A DNA stretch of 17,319 nt from Desulfobacteraceae bacterium 4572_19. GTDB lineage: Bacteria > Desulfobacterota > Desulfobacteria > Desulfobacterales > NBLS01. Numbering within the stretch: position 1 is the first letter of the stretch; each line of letters opens with the position of its first letter. This document shows positions 6,361 through 13,670 of the stretch, in pieces. Below the pieces are notes generated by a model, which saw only the letters and a program-made list of their open reading frames with translations, did no database searches and had not been told where the DNA came from. Made by a program: the position numbers and the translations under genes. Location of the stretch: positions 1 to 17,319 of the forward strand of contig NBLS01000044.1 of NCBI GenBank assembly GCA_002084385.1, read 5' to 3'.

Positions 6361-9024
6361 ATGATTATTAATTCTATTGAAGATATATTACCGCTTGTTG
6401 AAAAACCAAGCCGTTATCTTGGTTCTGAGATTAACTCTGTAAGAAAAAAGCCTGAAGAAATTAAGCTTAATATTGCTCTTGCTTTTCCAGATCTTTATGA
6501 AATAGGAATGTCCCATTTTGGTCTGCAAATACTTTATGATATATTAAATAAAAAAAGTTTTCTTGTTGCAGAAAGGGTTTATGCACCTGCCTTGGATATG
6601 GAAAACTATTTGCGAAGTTCAAATATCTCCCTTTTTTCCCAGGAGAGTCATAAACCCATTAAAGATTTTAATATTATTGGGTTCAGTCTTTTATACGAAT
6701 TAAATTTTACCAATATTTTATTAATGCTTGAGCTTTCTTCCATTCCTTTCTATGCGGCTCAAAGGGATGAAACATATCCATTGATTATTGCCGGTGGTCC
6801 TTGTGCTGTCAACCCTGAACCACTTGCTGACTTTTTTGATGCAATGGTAATTGGAGACGGTGAAGAAGTAATTTTAAAAATATCTTCAACATGGATTAAG
6901 TGGAAAGAGAGTAAAAATAAAAAAAAAGAGTGCCTTCTTAAAATGTTATCTGAAATTGAAGGCGTTTACATCCCTTCATTTTTTAAGCCTTCTTACATAA
7001 CAAGCATTGATACAGGTGGTGATACCAATATTATCAATACTGATACGCATGATAATATTATTTTTCAGACACTTACTCCTGTAAATCAGGAATATAAAAA
7101 GGTTAAAAAAGCAATTGTTGCCAATCTTGATTTTGCCCCGTTTCCAAAATTTCCGGTAGTAGCTTTTGGACGACCTGTTCATGATCGGTTAAGACTTGAA
7201 GTAGCAAGGGGATGCAGTCGTGGATGTAGATTTTGCCAAGCCGGAATGATTTATCGTCCTGTAAGAGAAAGGTCGGTAGAGAACCTTCTTAAAATTACAA
7301 AAGATTCCCTTATAACAACAGGGTACGAAGATATATCATTGTTATCATTAAGCACAGGAGATTATGGATGCATTTCATCTTTAATGGAAAATCTTATGAA
7401 TAAATATGCATCAGAACATGTCTCCATCTCTCTTCCTTCTATTCGTGCAGGGCGTTTAACACCAGAACTTATGAAGCTTATAAAGCGTGTTCGGAAAACA
7501 GGTTTTACCATAGCTCCTGAAGCCGGCACCCAAAGACTTCGGGATGTTATAAATAAAGGTATTACCGAAGAGGAAATAATTTCTACTGTTTCCAACGCTT
7601 TTATGTTGGGATGGCGTGTAATAAAACTTTATTTTATGATAGGATTGCCCACTGAAACCGATGAAGATTTGCAAGGTATTGTAGATCTTGTTAATATATT
7701 AAGACAAATTAAAGGGCAAAAGGGACATAAGGAAAAAATTAATGTAAGCATTACAACATTTATTCCCAAATCACACACACCTTTTCAATGGTCATCCCAA
7801 CTTACTGTGGAACAATCTATAGAAAAAATCTCATGGTTAAAAGAAAAGCTTAAGTTTTCTAACGTTCAGGTTAAATGGCAATCACCACAAACAAGTTTTC
7901 TGGAAGGACTTTGGGCAAGGGGTGACAGACGGCTTTCTTCTCTTTTGGTTACCGCATATAAAAGTGGATGCAGATTTGACGGATGGAGTGACCATTTTAA
8001 TTTTAATTTATGGAAAAAGGCGATAGAAAAAGAAGAGATTAATGGAAATGTAATTATTCATCGAAAACGAAAAAAAGATGAGGTTTTACCTTGGGATCAT
8101 ATTGATGTGGGGATATCAAAAAAATTCCTTATAGACGAATATCAAAAATCTGAAAATGCTACTTTAACAAACGATTGCCGTTTTACTGAATGCACAGGTT
8201 GTGGCGTGTGTAACTTTGAAGAGGTTAAACCTGTTATATTTAGTGAAAAGAAGAGTGAGAATGAGAATGAAAATGAGAGTAAAAACGAAGATAAAAGTGA
8301 AAATGAAAATAAACACGAGAAGGTGTATCCACCTGGAAAAAAACCAAAAACAACCGTAAATCAAAACTATAAAAAAGTAAAACTTTGTTATTCCAAACAA
8401 GACCATGCAAAATACTTTGGACATTTAGAGCTTGTAAACATTATCCAGCGTGCCATAAGGCGTGCACAAATTCCTGTTAAATACTCCGAAGGCTTTCACC
8501 CAATGATGAAAACATCATTTGAAGATCCTCTGCCTCTTGGGATTGAAAGCCTTGGGGAGAATTTCTATCTAACTGTTCAGGAGCATATAAAACCAAGCTT
8601 AATCCAAGAAAAATTAAACCTCCATCTTCCGTCTGGTCTTAAAATTCATAGCTGTGTACTATCCCCAAAAAAAAGCAGTAAAAAGATACCCACATCAAAG
8701 TTTTATTTAATAAAACTTAAAAATCAAGAATTTAATAAGGATAAACTTGCACAATACCAAATAGATTATGAATCTATTATTTGTCGTAAAAATAAAAAAG
8801 GGAAAGTAAAAAAAATCAACTTAAAGGAGGCAGTTATTAACATAGCACTACAAGATGATGGTGCATTACAATTGGAATTAAATTCAGAGCCGGGAAAAGC
8901 TGCAAGACCTTTTGAAGTTTTATTAAAAATTTTTAATCTTCCGGAAGATGTTATAAAACAAGCTTGTATAGTAAAATTTACCTCTGACTGTGTTCCTAAC
9001 AATTTAATCGACAACCTATTTTGA
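6361..9024 (+). CDS. B12-binding-type radical SAM protein fused to a DUF2344 domain (TIGR03960-TIGR03936)
   Basis: An 887-residue fusion. Residues 1-250 form a cobalamin-binding-like domain with family motifs IALAFPDLYEIGMSHFGLQI and GGPCAVNPEPLADFFDAMVIGDGEE. The radical SAM core follows, with cluster ligands Cys285, Cys289 and Cys292 (CSRGCRFC), and continues with SLSTGDYGC, RAGRLTPELM and FTIAPEAGTQRLRDVINKG. Residues 606-617 hold a further cysteine cluster, CRFTECTGCGVC. Residues 629-655 are a low-complexity E/N/K/S insertion. From about 670 the radical SAM-linked domain begins (KVKLCYSKQDHAKYFGHLEL...YSEGFHPMMKTSFEDPLPLG). The reaction is not established. Adjacency to rng is a recurring arrangement in several phyla and hints at an RNA- or ribosome-related modification; that is inference. 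AGGAG lies 13 bases before the ATG. Confidence 0.92.
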   Translation: MIINSIEDILPLVEKPSRYLGSEINSVRKKPEEIKLNIALAFPDLYEIGMSHFGLQILYDILNKKSFLVAERVYAPALDMENYLRSSNISLFSQESHKPIKDFNIIGFSLLYELNFTNILLMLELSSIPFYAAQRDETYPLIIAGGPCAVNPEPLADFFDAMVIGDGEEVILKISSTWIKWKESKNKKKECLLKMLSEIEGVYIPSFFKPSYITSIDTGGDTNIINTDTHDNIIFQTLTPVNQEYKKVKKAIVANLDFAPFPKFPVVAFGRPVHDRLRLEVARGCSRGCRFCQAGMIYRPVRERSVENLLKITKDSLITTGYEDISLLSLSTGDYGCISSLMENLMNKYASEHVSISLPSIRAGRLTPELMKLIKRVRKTGFTIAPEAGTQRLRDVINKGITEEEIISTVSNAFMLGWRVIKLYFMIGLPTETDEDLQGIVDLVNILRQIKGQKGHKEKINVSITTFIPKSHTPFQWSSQLTVEQSIEKISWLKEKLKFSNVQVKWQSPQTSFLEGLWARGDRRLSSLLVTAYKSGCRFDGWSDHFNFNLWKKAIEKEEINGNVIIHRKRKKDEVLPWDHIDVGISKKFLIDEYQKSENATLTNDCRFTECTGCGVCNFEEVKPVIFSEKKSENENENESKNEDKSENENKHEKVYPPGKKPKTTVNQNYKKVKLCYSKQDHAKYFGHLELVNIIQRAIRRAQIPVKYSEGFHPMMKTSFEDPLPLGIESLGENFYLTVQEHIKPSLIQEKLNLHLPSGLKIHSCVLSPKKSSKKIPTSKFYLIKLKNQEFNKDKLAQYQIDYESIICRKNKKGKVKKINLKEAVINIALQDDGALQLELNSEPGKAARPFEVLLKIFNLPEDVIKQACIVKFTSDCVPNNLIDNLF

Positions 9025-9172
9025 TTTAGTACTTAGATTTTAATTTTACATAAAAAGAAAGGTAAAGCATGTATAAATATAAGAGATAAGAATAAAACAA
9101 CTTCTATCTTAAATGAAGAAACTGTTTCTTATCCTAATTTATAAGCAGGCTTTAATTCCAGGATATATTTTG

Positions 9173-10780
9173 ATGTGTAACAAAGAATTAATTGTAAATG
9201 TAACAAGTAACGAAACCCGTGTAGCACTTGTTGAAAACGGAAATATTGTAGAACTTTTTATTGAACGTGGTGATGATTCCAATATTACAGGAAATATTTA
9301 TAAAGGAAGGGTTCAACGTGTTCTTCCCGGTATGCAGGCAGCTTTTATTGATATTGGATTAAAGCAAGCAGCTTTTCTTTATGTGGATGACGTATTGGAA
9401 GAAGATTATTCAGTATTGGAACAACGACTTGAAAAAGATGCTGAAGATGCTTCTAAGTATGTTGAAGACTATCCGGCTGAGCAAGCACTTGAAAATAATC
9501 ATATAAAAGAGAATCAAAACAACACAGATAAACTGATGAAAGAGTGGACTTCAGAATCCAAAAAGAGTGAATACAAAATTGAAGAGTTAATTGTTGAAGG
9601 ACAAGAAATTCTTGTGCAAGTTGCCAAATCACCCCTTGGAAGCAAAGGTGCCAGAGTTACGTCTCATATATCTTTACCCGGCAGATTTATGGTTCTTATG
9701 CCCATGGTTGACCATATAGGCATTTCAAGACGTATTGAAGATGAGGCCGAAAGGGCACGTTTAAAGGCAATGATTCTCTCCATGAGAACGACCCCGTTTG
9801 GTTATATTTTACGAACAGCAAGCGAGGGAATTCAAGAGAAAAAACTTGCAAGAGAGATTGGTCTTTTGGGAAGAACATGGGAGAAACTTCAGAAAAAAAG
9901 CCAGACAGCACCAGTTCCTTCAATTTTACACCGGGATCTTAACGTAACATTCAAAGCAGTAAGAGATCTTCTTATAGATGATGCAGATAAGCTTATTATA
10001 GATTCAAAATTAGGCTATGAAAAAGTAAGCGATTTTCTTAATAATATTATGCCGGGACTAAATGTTTCGATAGAACATTATAATGAACCGGAGCCTATCT
10101 TTGATGCATACAATCTTGAAGGAGATATTGCCCGTGCCATGAGAAAGAAAATCTGGCTTAAATCTGGTGGATATATAGTTATTGAACATACAGAAGCCCT
10201 CGTGGCTATAGATGTAAATACAGGACGTTTTGTCGGACAACATAACTTTGAAGAGACTGTATTAAAAACAAATCTTGAAGCCGTAAAAGAGATAGCTTAC
10301 CAGATTCGTTTAAGAAACCTTGGCGGAATTATTATTATTGATTTTATTGATATGGTTAAACCATCCAATCGTGAAAAAGTTTGCAGTCTCTTAAAAGAAC
10401 ATTTAAAAAAAGATAAAAGTAAAACGAATGTTTTACCCATGTCCGATCTTGGATTAATCCAGATGACAAGAAAAAGAGTCCACAGGTCCCTTTCCAGAAT
10501 GTTGTGCGAACCTTGTTTTTATTGTCATGGGGATGGAATATTAATGTCTCGTAAATCTGTAGGGTTAAAAATATGCCGGGAACTGCAACGGGAATCTCGT
10601 GATATGATCGGCAATAGTTTCACCGTTAATGTAAATCCTGAAATAGCTGAACTTCTGAGCGACGCTGAGAACCATCTTATATCTGCTATAGAAGAAAAAA
10701 TTAACGGGGAGGTTTCTATATACCCCAAAACGAATTTTCATCTCGAAGAGTATGAAATAATTGAAAACAATTTACAGTAA
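9173..10780 (+). CDS. rng: Ribonuclease G/E family endoribonuclease
   Basis: A 535-residue single-strand endoribonuclease for rRNA 5' maturation and mRNA decay. Start ATG 9173 matches the family N-terminus (KELIVNVTSNETRVALVENG) and has AGGA 9 bases upstream; the in-frame ATG at 9113 would add 20 hydrophobic residues with no support. The S1 domain begins at about residue 36 (TGNIYKGRVQRVLPGMQAAF) and contains a charged insertion of about 50 residues (around 85-135). Catalytic, metal-binding aspartates are Asp347 (AIDVNTGRFVG) and Asp390 (IIIIDFIDM), 43 residues apart as in RNase E. The Zn-link appears as Cys445-x2-Cys448-x2-Cys451 (CEPCFYCHGDG). There is no long RNase E-type degradosome tail, hence RNase G. 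The gap of 148 bases to the radical SAM gene shows no terminator, so co-transcription is plausible. Confidence 0.93.
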   Translation: MCNKELIVNVTSNETRVALVENGNIVELFIERGDDSNITGNIYKGRVQRVLPGMQAAFIDIGLKQAAFLYVDDVLEEDYSVLEQRLEKDAEDASKYVEDYPAEQALENNHIKENQNNTDKLMKEWTSESKKSEYKIEELIVEGQEILVQVAKSPLGSKGARVTSHISLPGRFMVLMPMVDHIGISRRIEDEAERARLKAMILSMRTTPFGYILRTASEGIQEKKLAREIGLLGRTWEKLQKKSQTAPVPSILHRDLNVTFKAVRDLLIDDADKLIIDSKLGYEKVSDFLNNIMPGLNVSIEHYNEPEPIFDAYNLEGDIARAMRKKIWLKSGGYIVIEHTEALVAIDVNTGRFVGQHNFEETVLKTNLEAVKEIAYQIRLRNLGGIIIIDFIDMVKPSNREKVCSLLKEHLKKDKSKTNVLPMSDLGLIQMTRKRVHRSLSRMLCEPCFYCHGDGILMSRKSVGLKICRELQRESRDMIGNSFTVNVNPEIAELLSDAENHLISAIEEKINGEVSIYPKTNFHLEEYEIIENNLQ

Positions 10781-10892
10781 TTTTCATAAAATTTCAAGCG
10801 TGTACGTTTTTCGCTTGACGCATTAAATATTTTATGGTTTATGTGCAGTGTTTTATGGTTATAGGGTTGCAATTTAAGGAGATTTATTAAAC

Positions 10893-10963
10893 TTGCCGTG
10901 GTGGATAATCTACCGCAATGAAAAATGAAAGTCTTAATATTTTATGGACTTTCATATAAAAAT
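10893..10963 (+). repeat. A repeat, copy A3, in the rpmH leader
   Basis: TTGCCGTGGTGGATAATCTACCGCAATGAAAAATGAAAGTCTTAATATTTTATGGACTTTCATATAAA matches the A consensus, including the diverged palindrome GGTGGATAATCTACC and the ATGAAAGTC...GACTTTCAT pair. It ends 16 bases before the rpmH start, immediately upstream of its ribosome binding site. The rest of the 10781-10979 gap holds a TTGACG (10815-10820) that could be a -35 box, with only a weak -10 candidate. Confidence 0.8.
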
Positions 10964-10979
10964 TTAAAAAGAGGTATTT

Positions 10980-11114
10980 ATGAAGCGTACATATCAACCA
11001 AGTAATATTAAACGTTCTAGAAAACATGGTTTTCGAAATAGAATGTCAACAGTTGCAGGCAGAAGGATTATTAAAAGAAGAAGAGCAAGAGGACGAAAAA
11101 AATTATCTGCATAA
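10980..11114 (+). CDS. rpmH: Large ribosomal subunit protein bL34
   Basis: A 44-residue, highly basic protein ([20 protein letters not shown]...) ending [12 protein letters not shown]. It is a structural protein of the 50S subunit binding 23S rRNA. Sequence and length are textbook for bL34. AAAGAGG lies 5 bases before the ATG. It heads the conserved rpmH-rnpA-yidD-yidC-khpB-mnmE order. The usual short gap to rnpA is here 221 bases, filled with repeats B3, C1 and A6. Confidence 0.97.
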   Translation: MKRTYQPSNIKRSRKHGFRNRMSTVAGRRIIKRRRARGRKKLSA

Positions 11115-11126
11115 CAAAAGACTTTC

Positions 11127-11173
11127 GTAACCGTTCACGAATAAGAAATGTTATTTTTCGGTAATCTCACATT
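11127..11173 (+). repeat. B repeat arm, copy B3
   Basis: From GTAACCGTTCACGAATAAG to TAATCTCACATT, matching the left arm at 5990-6036. It is preceded directly by AGACTTTC, the end motif of A repeats, and followed directly by C1, giving the order A-end, B, C. Confidence 0.85.
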
Positions 11174-11269
11174 TGTAAGCGTTCACAAGTGCCTTATATT
11201 CGCATAAACGACTTCCTAATAATATAACAAGCTGTTTATACGAAGATGAGGTGCTTGTGAACGCTTACA
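11174..11269. repeat. C repeat, copy C1: long imperfect hairpin between rpmH and rnpA
   Basis: The left arm, 11174-11209 (from TGTAAGCGTTCACAAG to CGCATAAAC), and right arm, 11234-11269, pair at 31 of 36 positions with a 24-base loop. The outer end GTAAGCG...CGCTTAC resembles the termini I recall for IS66-family elements, so a miniature derivative is possible; no transposase and no 8-bp target duplication is visible. In RNA it would form a long stem, a possible RNase III site or attenuator inside the operon. Confidence 0.85.
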
Positions 11270-11308
11270 GACTTTCATTGTTCGTTGTGACAGATTATTC
11301 ACCATGGC
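11270..11308 (-). repeat. A repeat, partial copy A6, before rnpA
   Basis: On the minus strand: TTTGCCATGGTGAATAATC, TGTCACAACGAACAATGAAAGTC, matching the palindrome half of the A consensus. It abuts C1 with no gap. The TATAAT-GGACTTTCA half is missing. Confidence 0.7.
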
Positions 11309-11335
11309 AAATTATTAAAAACAGGTCAATACTTA

Positions 11336-11689
11336 TTGAGTAAATTTTCTTTTCCAAAAACAAGCAGAATCTTAAATAGAGCTGACTTTATACGATTAGC
11401 AAAATCTGGGAACAAAATTCACAGCGATTGCTTTATTGCTGCTGTTTCAAAAAGTGAATATGGTCATGTTCGTATCGGTATTACAGTAACAAAAAAAGTA
11501 GGAAATGCTGTGGTGCGTAATAGAATTAAACGCTTTGTAAGAGAATACTTCAGATTGAACAGGCAAAAGATTACAGGAAGTTGGGATATAAATATAATTG
11601 CAAAGAAAAAAGTGGCGAACTTAACTTCTTTGCAAACTTTTAAAGCCCTGCAAACGATTTTTGAAAAAACTGCAATGAGAATACAATGA
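11336..11689 (+). CDS. rnpA: Ribonuclease P protein component
   Basis: The 117-residue basic protein that assists the RNase P RNA in removing tRNA 5' leaders. Motifs seen: FPKTSRILNRADFIRLAKSG, then VRIGITVTKKVGNAVVRNRIKR with the RNR signature at residues 61-63, followed by FVREYFR and the C-terminal WDINIIAKKKVANL. The start appears to be TTG at 11336: the family-like sequence SKFSFPKTSR begins right after it, an AGG lies 10 bases upstream, and no in-frame ATG precedes it. The stop overlaps the yidD start as ATGA, indicating coupled translation. Confidence 0.94.
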   Translation: MSKFSFPKTSRILNRADFIRLAKSGNKIHSDCFIAAVSKSEYGHVRIGITVTKKVGNAVVRNRIKRFVREYFRLNRQKITGSWDINIIAKKKVANLTSLQTFKALQTIFEKTAMRIQ

Positions 11690-11835
11690 TTAAACATCTT
11701 ATTTGCATGCTCATAAAGGTATATCAATACACATTATCACCTGTTCTGGGTCCGTCATGTCGTTTTTATCCATCCTGTTCGGAATACGCTTATACGGCAC
11801 TTTTGCATCATGGCCTTAGTAAAGGACTTTCATAA
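11686..11835 (+). pseudogene. yidD: Membrane protein insertion efficiency factor YidD, truncated
   Basis: Begins at ATG 11686, overlapping the rnpA stop by four bases, and encodes 49 residues. The family core is clear: KVYQYTLSPVLGPSCRFYPSCSEY followed by LLHHGLSKGL. Intact YidD has about 70-85 residues and continues after KGL with a helix and RCHPxHPGGYDPVP. Here KGL is followed at once by GGACTTTCATAAAAATT, the end of an A repeat, which supplies the stop. The C-terminal signature is absent from the following 275 bases. Truncation by the repeat composite is the simplest reading. Known yidD loss is tolerated in other bacteria. Confidence 0.85.
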
Positions 11836-11890
11836 AAATTAACGTAACTGTTCACGAACAATAAATGTGATTTTTCGATAATTTCACATT
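11824..11890 (+). repeat. A-end plus B repeat arm, copy B4, truncating yidD
   Basis: GGACTTTCATA at 11824-11834 is the A repeat terminus; 11844-11890 (from GTAACTGTTCACGAAC to TAATTTCACATT) is a B arm matching 6121-6167 in reverse. The A-end-to-B junction recurs at 6172-6167 on the minus strand and at 11120-11127, so the pair travels in fixed order. Confidence 0.8.
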
Positions 11891-11999
11891 GTAAGCGTTC
11901 ACAAGTGCCTTATATTCGCATAAACAGCTTGTCATATAATAATTTTGTTTTTTATATATATTCTGTTTATGCGAAGAGGAAATATTGTGAGTGCTTACA
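11890..11999. repeat. C repeat, copy C2, between yidD and yidC
   Basis: The left arm, 11890-11927, is identical to C1 over TGTAAGCGTTCACAAG and on through CGCATAAAC. The right arm, 11963-11999 (from CTGTTTATGCGAAG to GTGCTTACA), is a more diverged inverse. The AT-rich loop is 35 bases. As with C1, it follows directly after a B arm ending in CACATT. The remainder of 12000-12110 holds a small tandem repeat and the yidC ribosome site. Confidence 0.8.
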
Positions 12000-12045
12000 T
12001 TGACTAACTGCTTACAAGTGCATAGTCCTTAACAATAAAGGTAAT

Positions 12046-12079
12046 TTGGGCAAAAAATAGCTTGGGCAAAAAAATAACT
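12046..12079 (+). repeat. Two tandem 16-17-bp units before yidC
   Basis: TTGGGCAAAAAATAGC is followed by TTGGGCAAAAAAATAAC, differing mainly in the A-run. It lies about 30 bases upstream of the yidC start and may simply reflect slippage. Confidence 0.75.
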
Positions 12080-12110
12080 TGATACAATATCTAAATACGT
12101 AGGAGAAAAA

Positions 12111-12836
12111 ATGGAACAGGTTCGTTTAATTACAGCAATTGTATTATCATGTCTTGTTTTCTTTTGCTGGAACTACTTTTTTACACCCGAGCAAAATATA
12201 ACCCAGCAGACAACAAAAACTGCCGATAAAGTATCAGATGCTGAACATGGAATTACAAGTTCGGCAAGTAAAAATAAGTCGGATATAACCTTGGCAGAAA
12301 GCAGTCAAACGGGACAGAACCACTCTTTGCTTTCATCAAAAAATTCTATAACGGATGTAACTAAAGCATCTTCCAAGCTTATACAAGATGCCAAAACTGT
12401 TACAATTGATACGCCTCTTTATACTGTTGAAATATCAGAAGCAGGGGCTGTGGTTACGAGCTTTTTCTTAAAAAAATATAGGGAGACTTTTGCCAATGAA
12501 GATGCTTTAAAACAGATGGTTACCGAGAAGTCAGGTACGGTTATTTTAGGATTTTCTGCCAATGGAATTGATGGTTTACAAGATGCTGTATTTAGTGCCC
12601 ACGGTGCAACCGGACCTGTTTCAGTTAATGAGGGAACAAGAGAGGTAATTTTCAGTTGGAAGTCAAATGATGGATTTACTGTGGAAAAGGTGTTTACATT
12701 TTCCGCAAACAGCTACATGATTAAATATGATGTAGTTATTAAAAACAATTCTGATAGAAGTTTTCAGGACGAATTAAGTGTAACAAAGCTCCGGAATCCA
12801 GCATGCAGTTTGGTTTTGAAGGATCATGTGCATTAA
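12111..12836 (+). pseudogene. yidC: Membrane insertase YidC, N-terminal fragment (frameshifted gene)
   Basis: YidC inserts and folds inner-membrane proteins, alone or with SecYEG. ATG 12111 follows AGGAG. Residues 5-23 form the first membrane segment (LITAIVLSCLVFFCWNYFF), followed by a polar linker and the start of the periplasmic domain (PLYTVEISEAGAVVTSFFLKKYR, then VEKVFTFSANSYMIKYDVVI). Family-like sequence ends at VTKLRNPA near 12803; the remaining residues before the stop at 12836 are out of frame. The domain goes on in another frame directly (MQFGFEGSCALINNELEE), so a small deletion or base error near 12800-12806 explains this first break. Confidence 0.85.
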
Positions 12837-13000
12837 TTAATAATGAATTAGAGGAGGTGGAAGTAGGCGATATTGAAGAAAAAAGTCTGTATTCTGGAAA
12901 ACTTGCATGGGTTGCAGAGCAAGGACGTTACTTTATATCTGCTGTTATTCCGGATGAAGTGGAAGAGTCAGCTATGAAATGTAAATTTTGGAATGTTTAA
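12803..13000 (+). pseudogene. yidC: YidC periplasmic-domain fragment in a shifted frame
   Basis: Continues YidC with FGFEGSCALINNELEEVEV, then YSGKLAWVAEQGRYFISAVIP and EESAMKCKF. These are the middle and late periplasmic-domain strands of delta-type YidC. It then stops at 13000. The last strands, about 50 residues in relatives, are missing, and the sequence passes straight to [14 protein letters not shown] in the third frame. The ATG at 12803 is internal, not a gene start. Confidence 0.8.
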
Positions 13001-13658
13001 TATTATAGCAAAACCTTGTCTCTGGTTGATGAACTTTATATACAAGTTTATCCCGAACTATGGAGTAGCAATTATTATTTTAACAATATTAATAAAGCTA
13101 CTGTTTTGGCCCCTTGGAAATAAAAGTTATAAATCCATGGCCGAAATGAAAAAATTACAGCCCTTAATGATGGAAATAAGAGAAAAATACAAAAATGATA
13201 AGCAACGAATGAATAAAGAGGTAATGGGACTATATAAAACATATAAGGTTAATCCCATGAGCGGATGCCTTCCAATGATTGTTCAAATGCCAATTTTCTT
13301 TGCTCTTTACAGAATGCTTTATTCTGCCATAGAGTTAAGGCATGCACCTTTTTTTGGATGGATTACTGACCTTTCTGCACCTGACAGACTTTTTCATTTT
13401 GGATTTCAAATCCCTTTTATGGATCCACCATGTGGTATTCCAGTACTTACCCTGATTATGGGTGGAACAATGATTTTGCAACAGAAAATGTCCCCTCCGG
13501 CAGGTGATCCTACCCAAGCAAAAATGATGATGCTTATGCCGGTTTTCTTTACATTTATTTTTATTAATTTTTCTTCGGGCCTTGTTCTTTATTGGCTTGT
13601 AAACAATGTTTTATCAATCTCGCAACAATATTATATTACAAAGAAAATCACAAAATAA
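12993..13658 (+). pseudogene. yidC: YidC insertase core, C-terminal fragment
   Basis: A 221-residue open frame holding the whole conserved YidC/Oxa1 core. The segments are [21 protein letters not shown], the cytoplasmic hairpin [22 protein letters not shown] with [55 protein letters not shown], and [23 protein letters not shown]. It ends YYITKKITK, a normal end. Its ATG (12993) overlaps the stop of the previous fragment by eight bases, so re-initiation is conceivable, but no good ribosome site is present. In E. coli most of the periplasmic domain is dispensable for YidC function, so this core could in principle work. More likely it is part of one broken or mis-assembled yidC. Confidence 0.82.
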
Positions 13659-13670
13659 CTGGAGGTAAAC

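Noticed and set aside
8164..8424. Minus-strand frame rich in F, I and L, looking like a membrane protein
   Set aside because: It is the reverse of the GAA/AAT-rich low-complexity spacer of the radical SAM gene; hydrophobicity is a by-product.
9113..9172. Upstream ATG for rng giving a hydrophobic N-terminal extension
   Set aside because: The family N-terminus begins at ATG 9173, which has a good ribosome site; the extension has none.
10804..10826. CAAGCG...CGCTTG hairpin after rng as a terminator
   Set aside because: Only 6 base pairs, no T-run afterwards, and it overlaps the TTGACG that may be a promoter element.
11166..11276. 8-bp target duplications flanking C1
   Set aside because: The flanks (TCACATTT and AGACTTTC) do not match, so insertion by a standard IS66-type event is not demonstrated.
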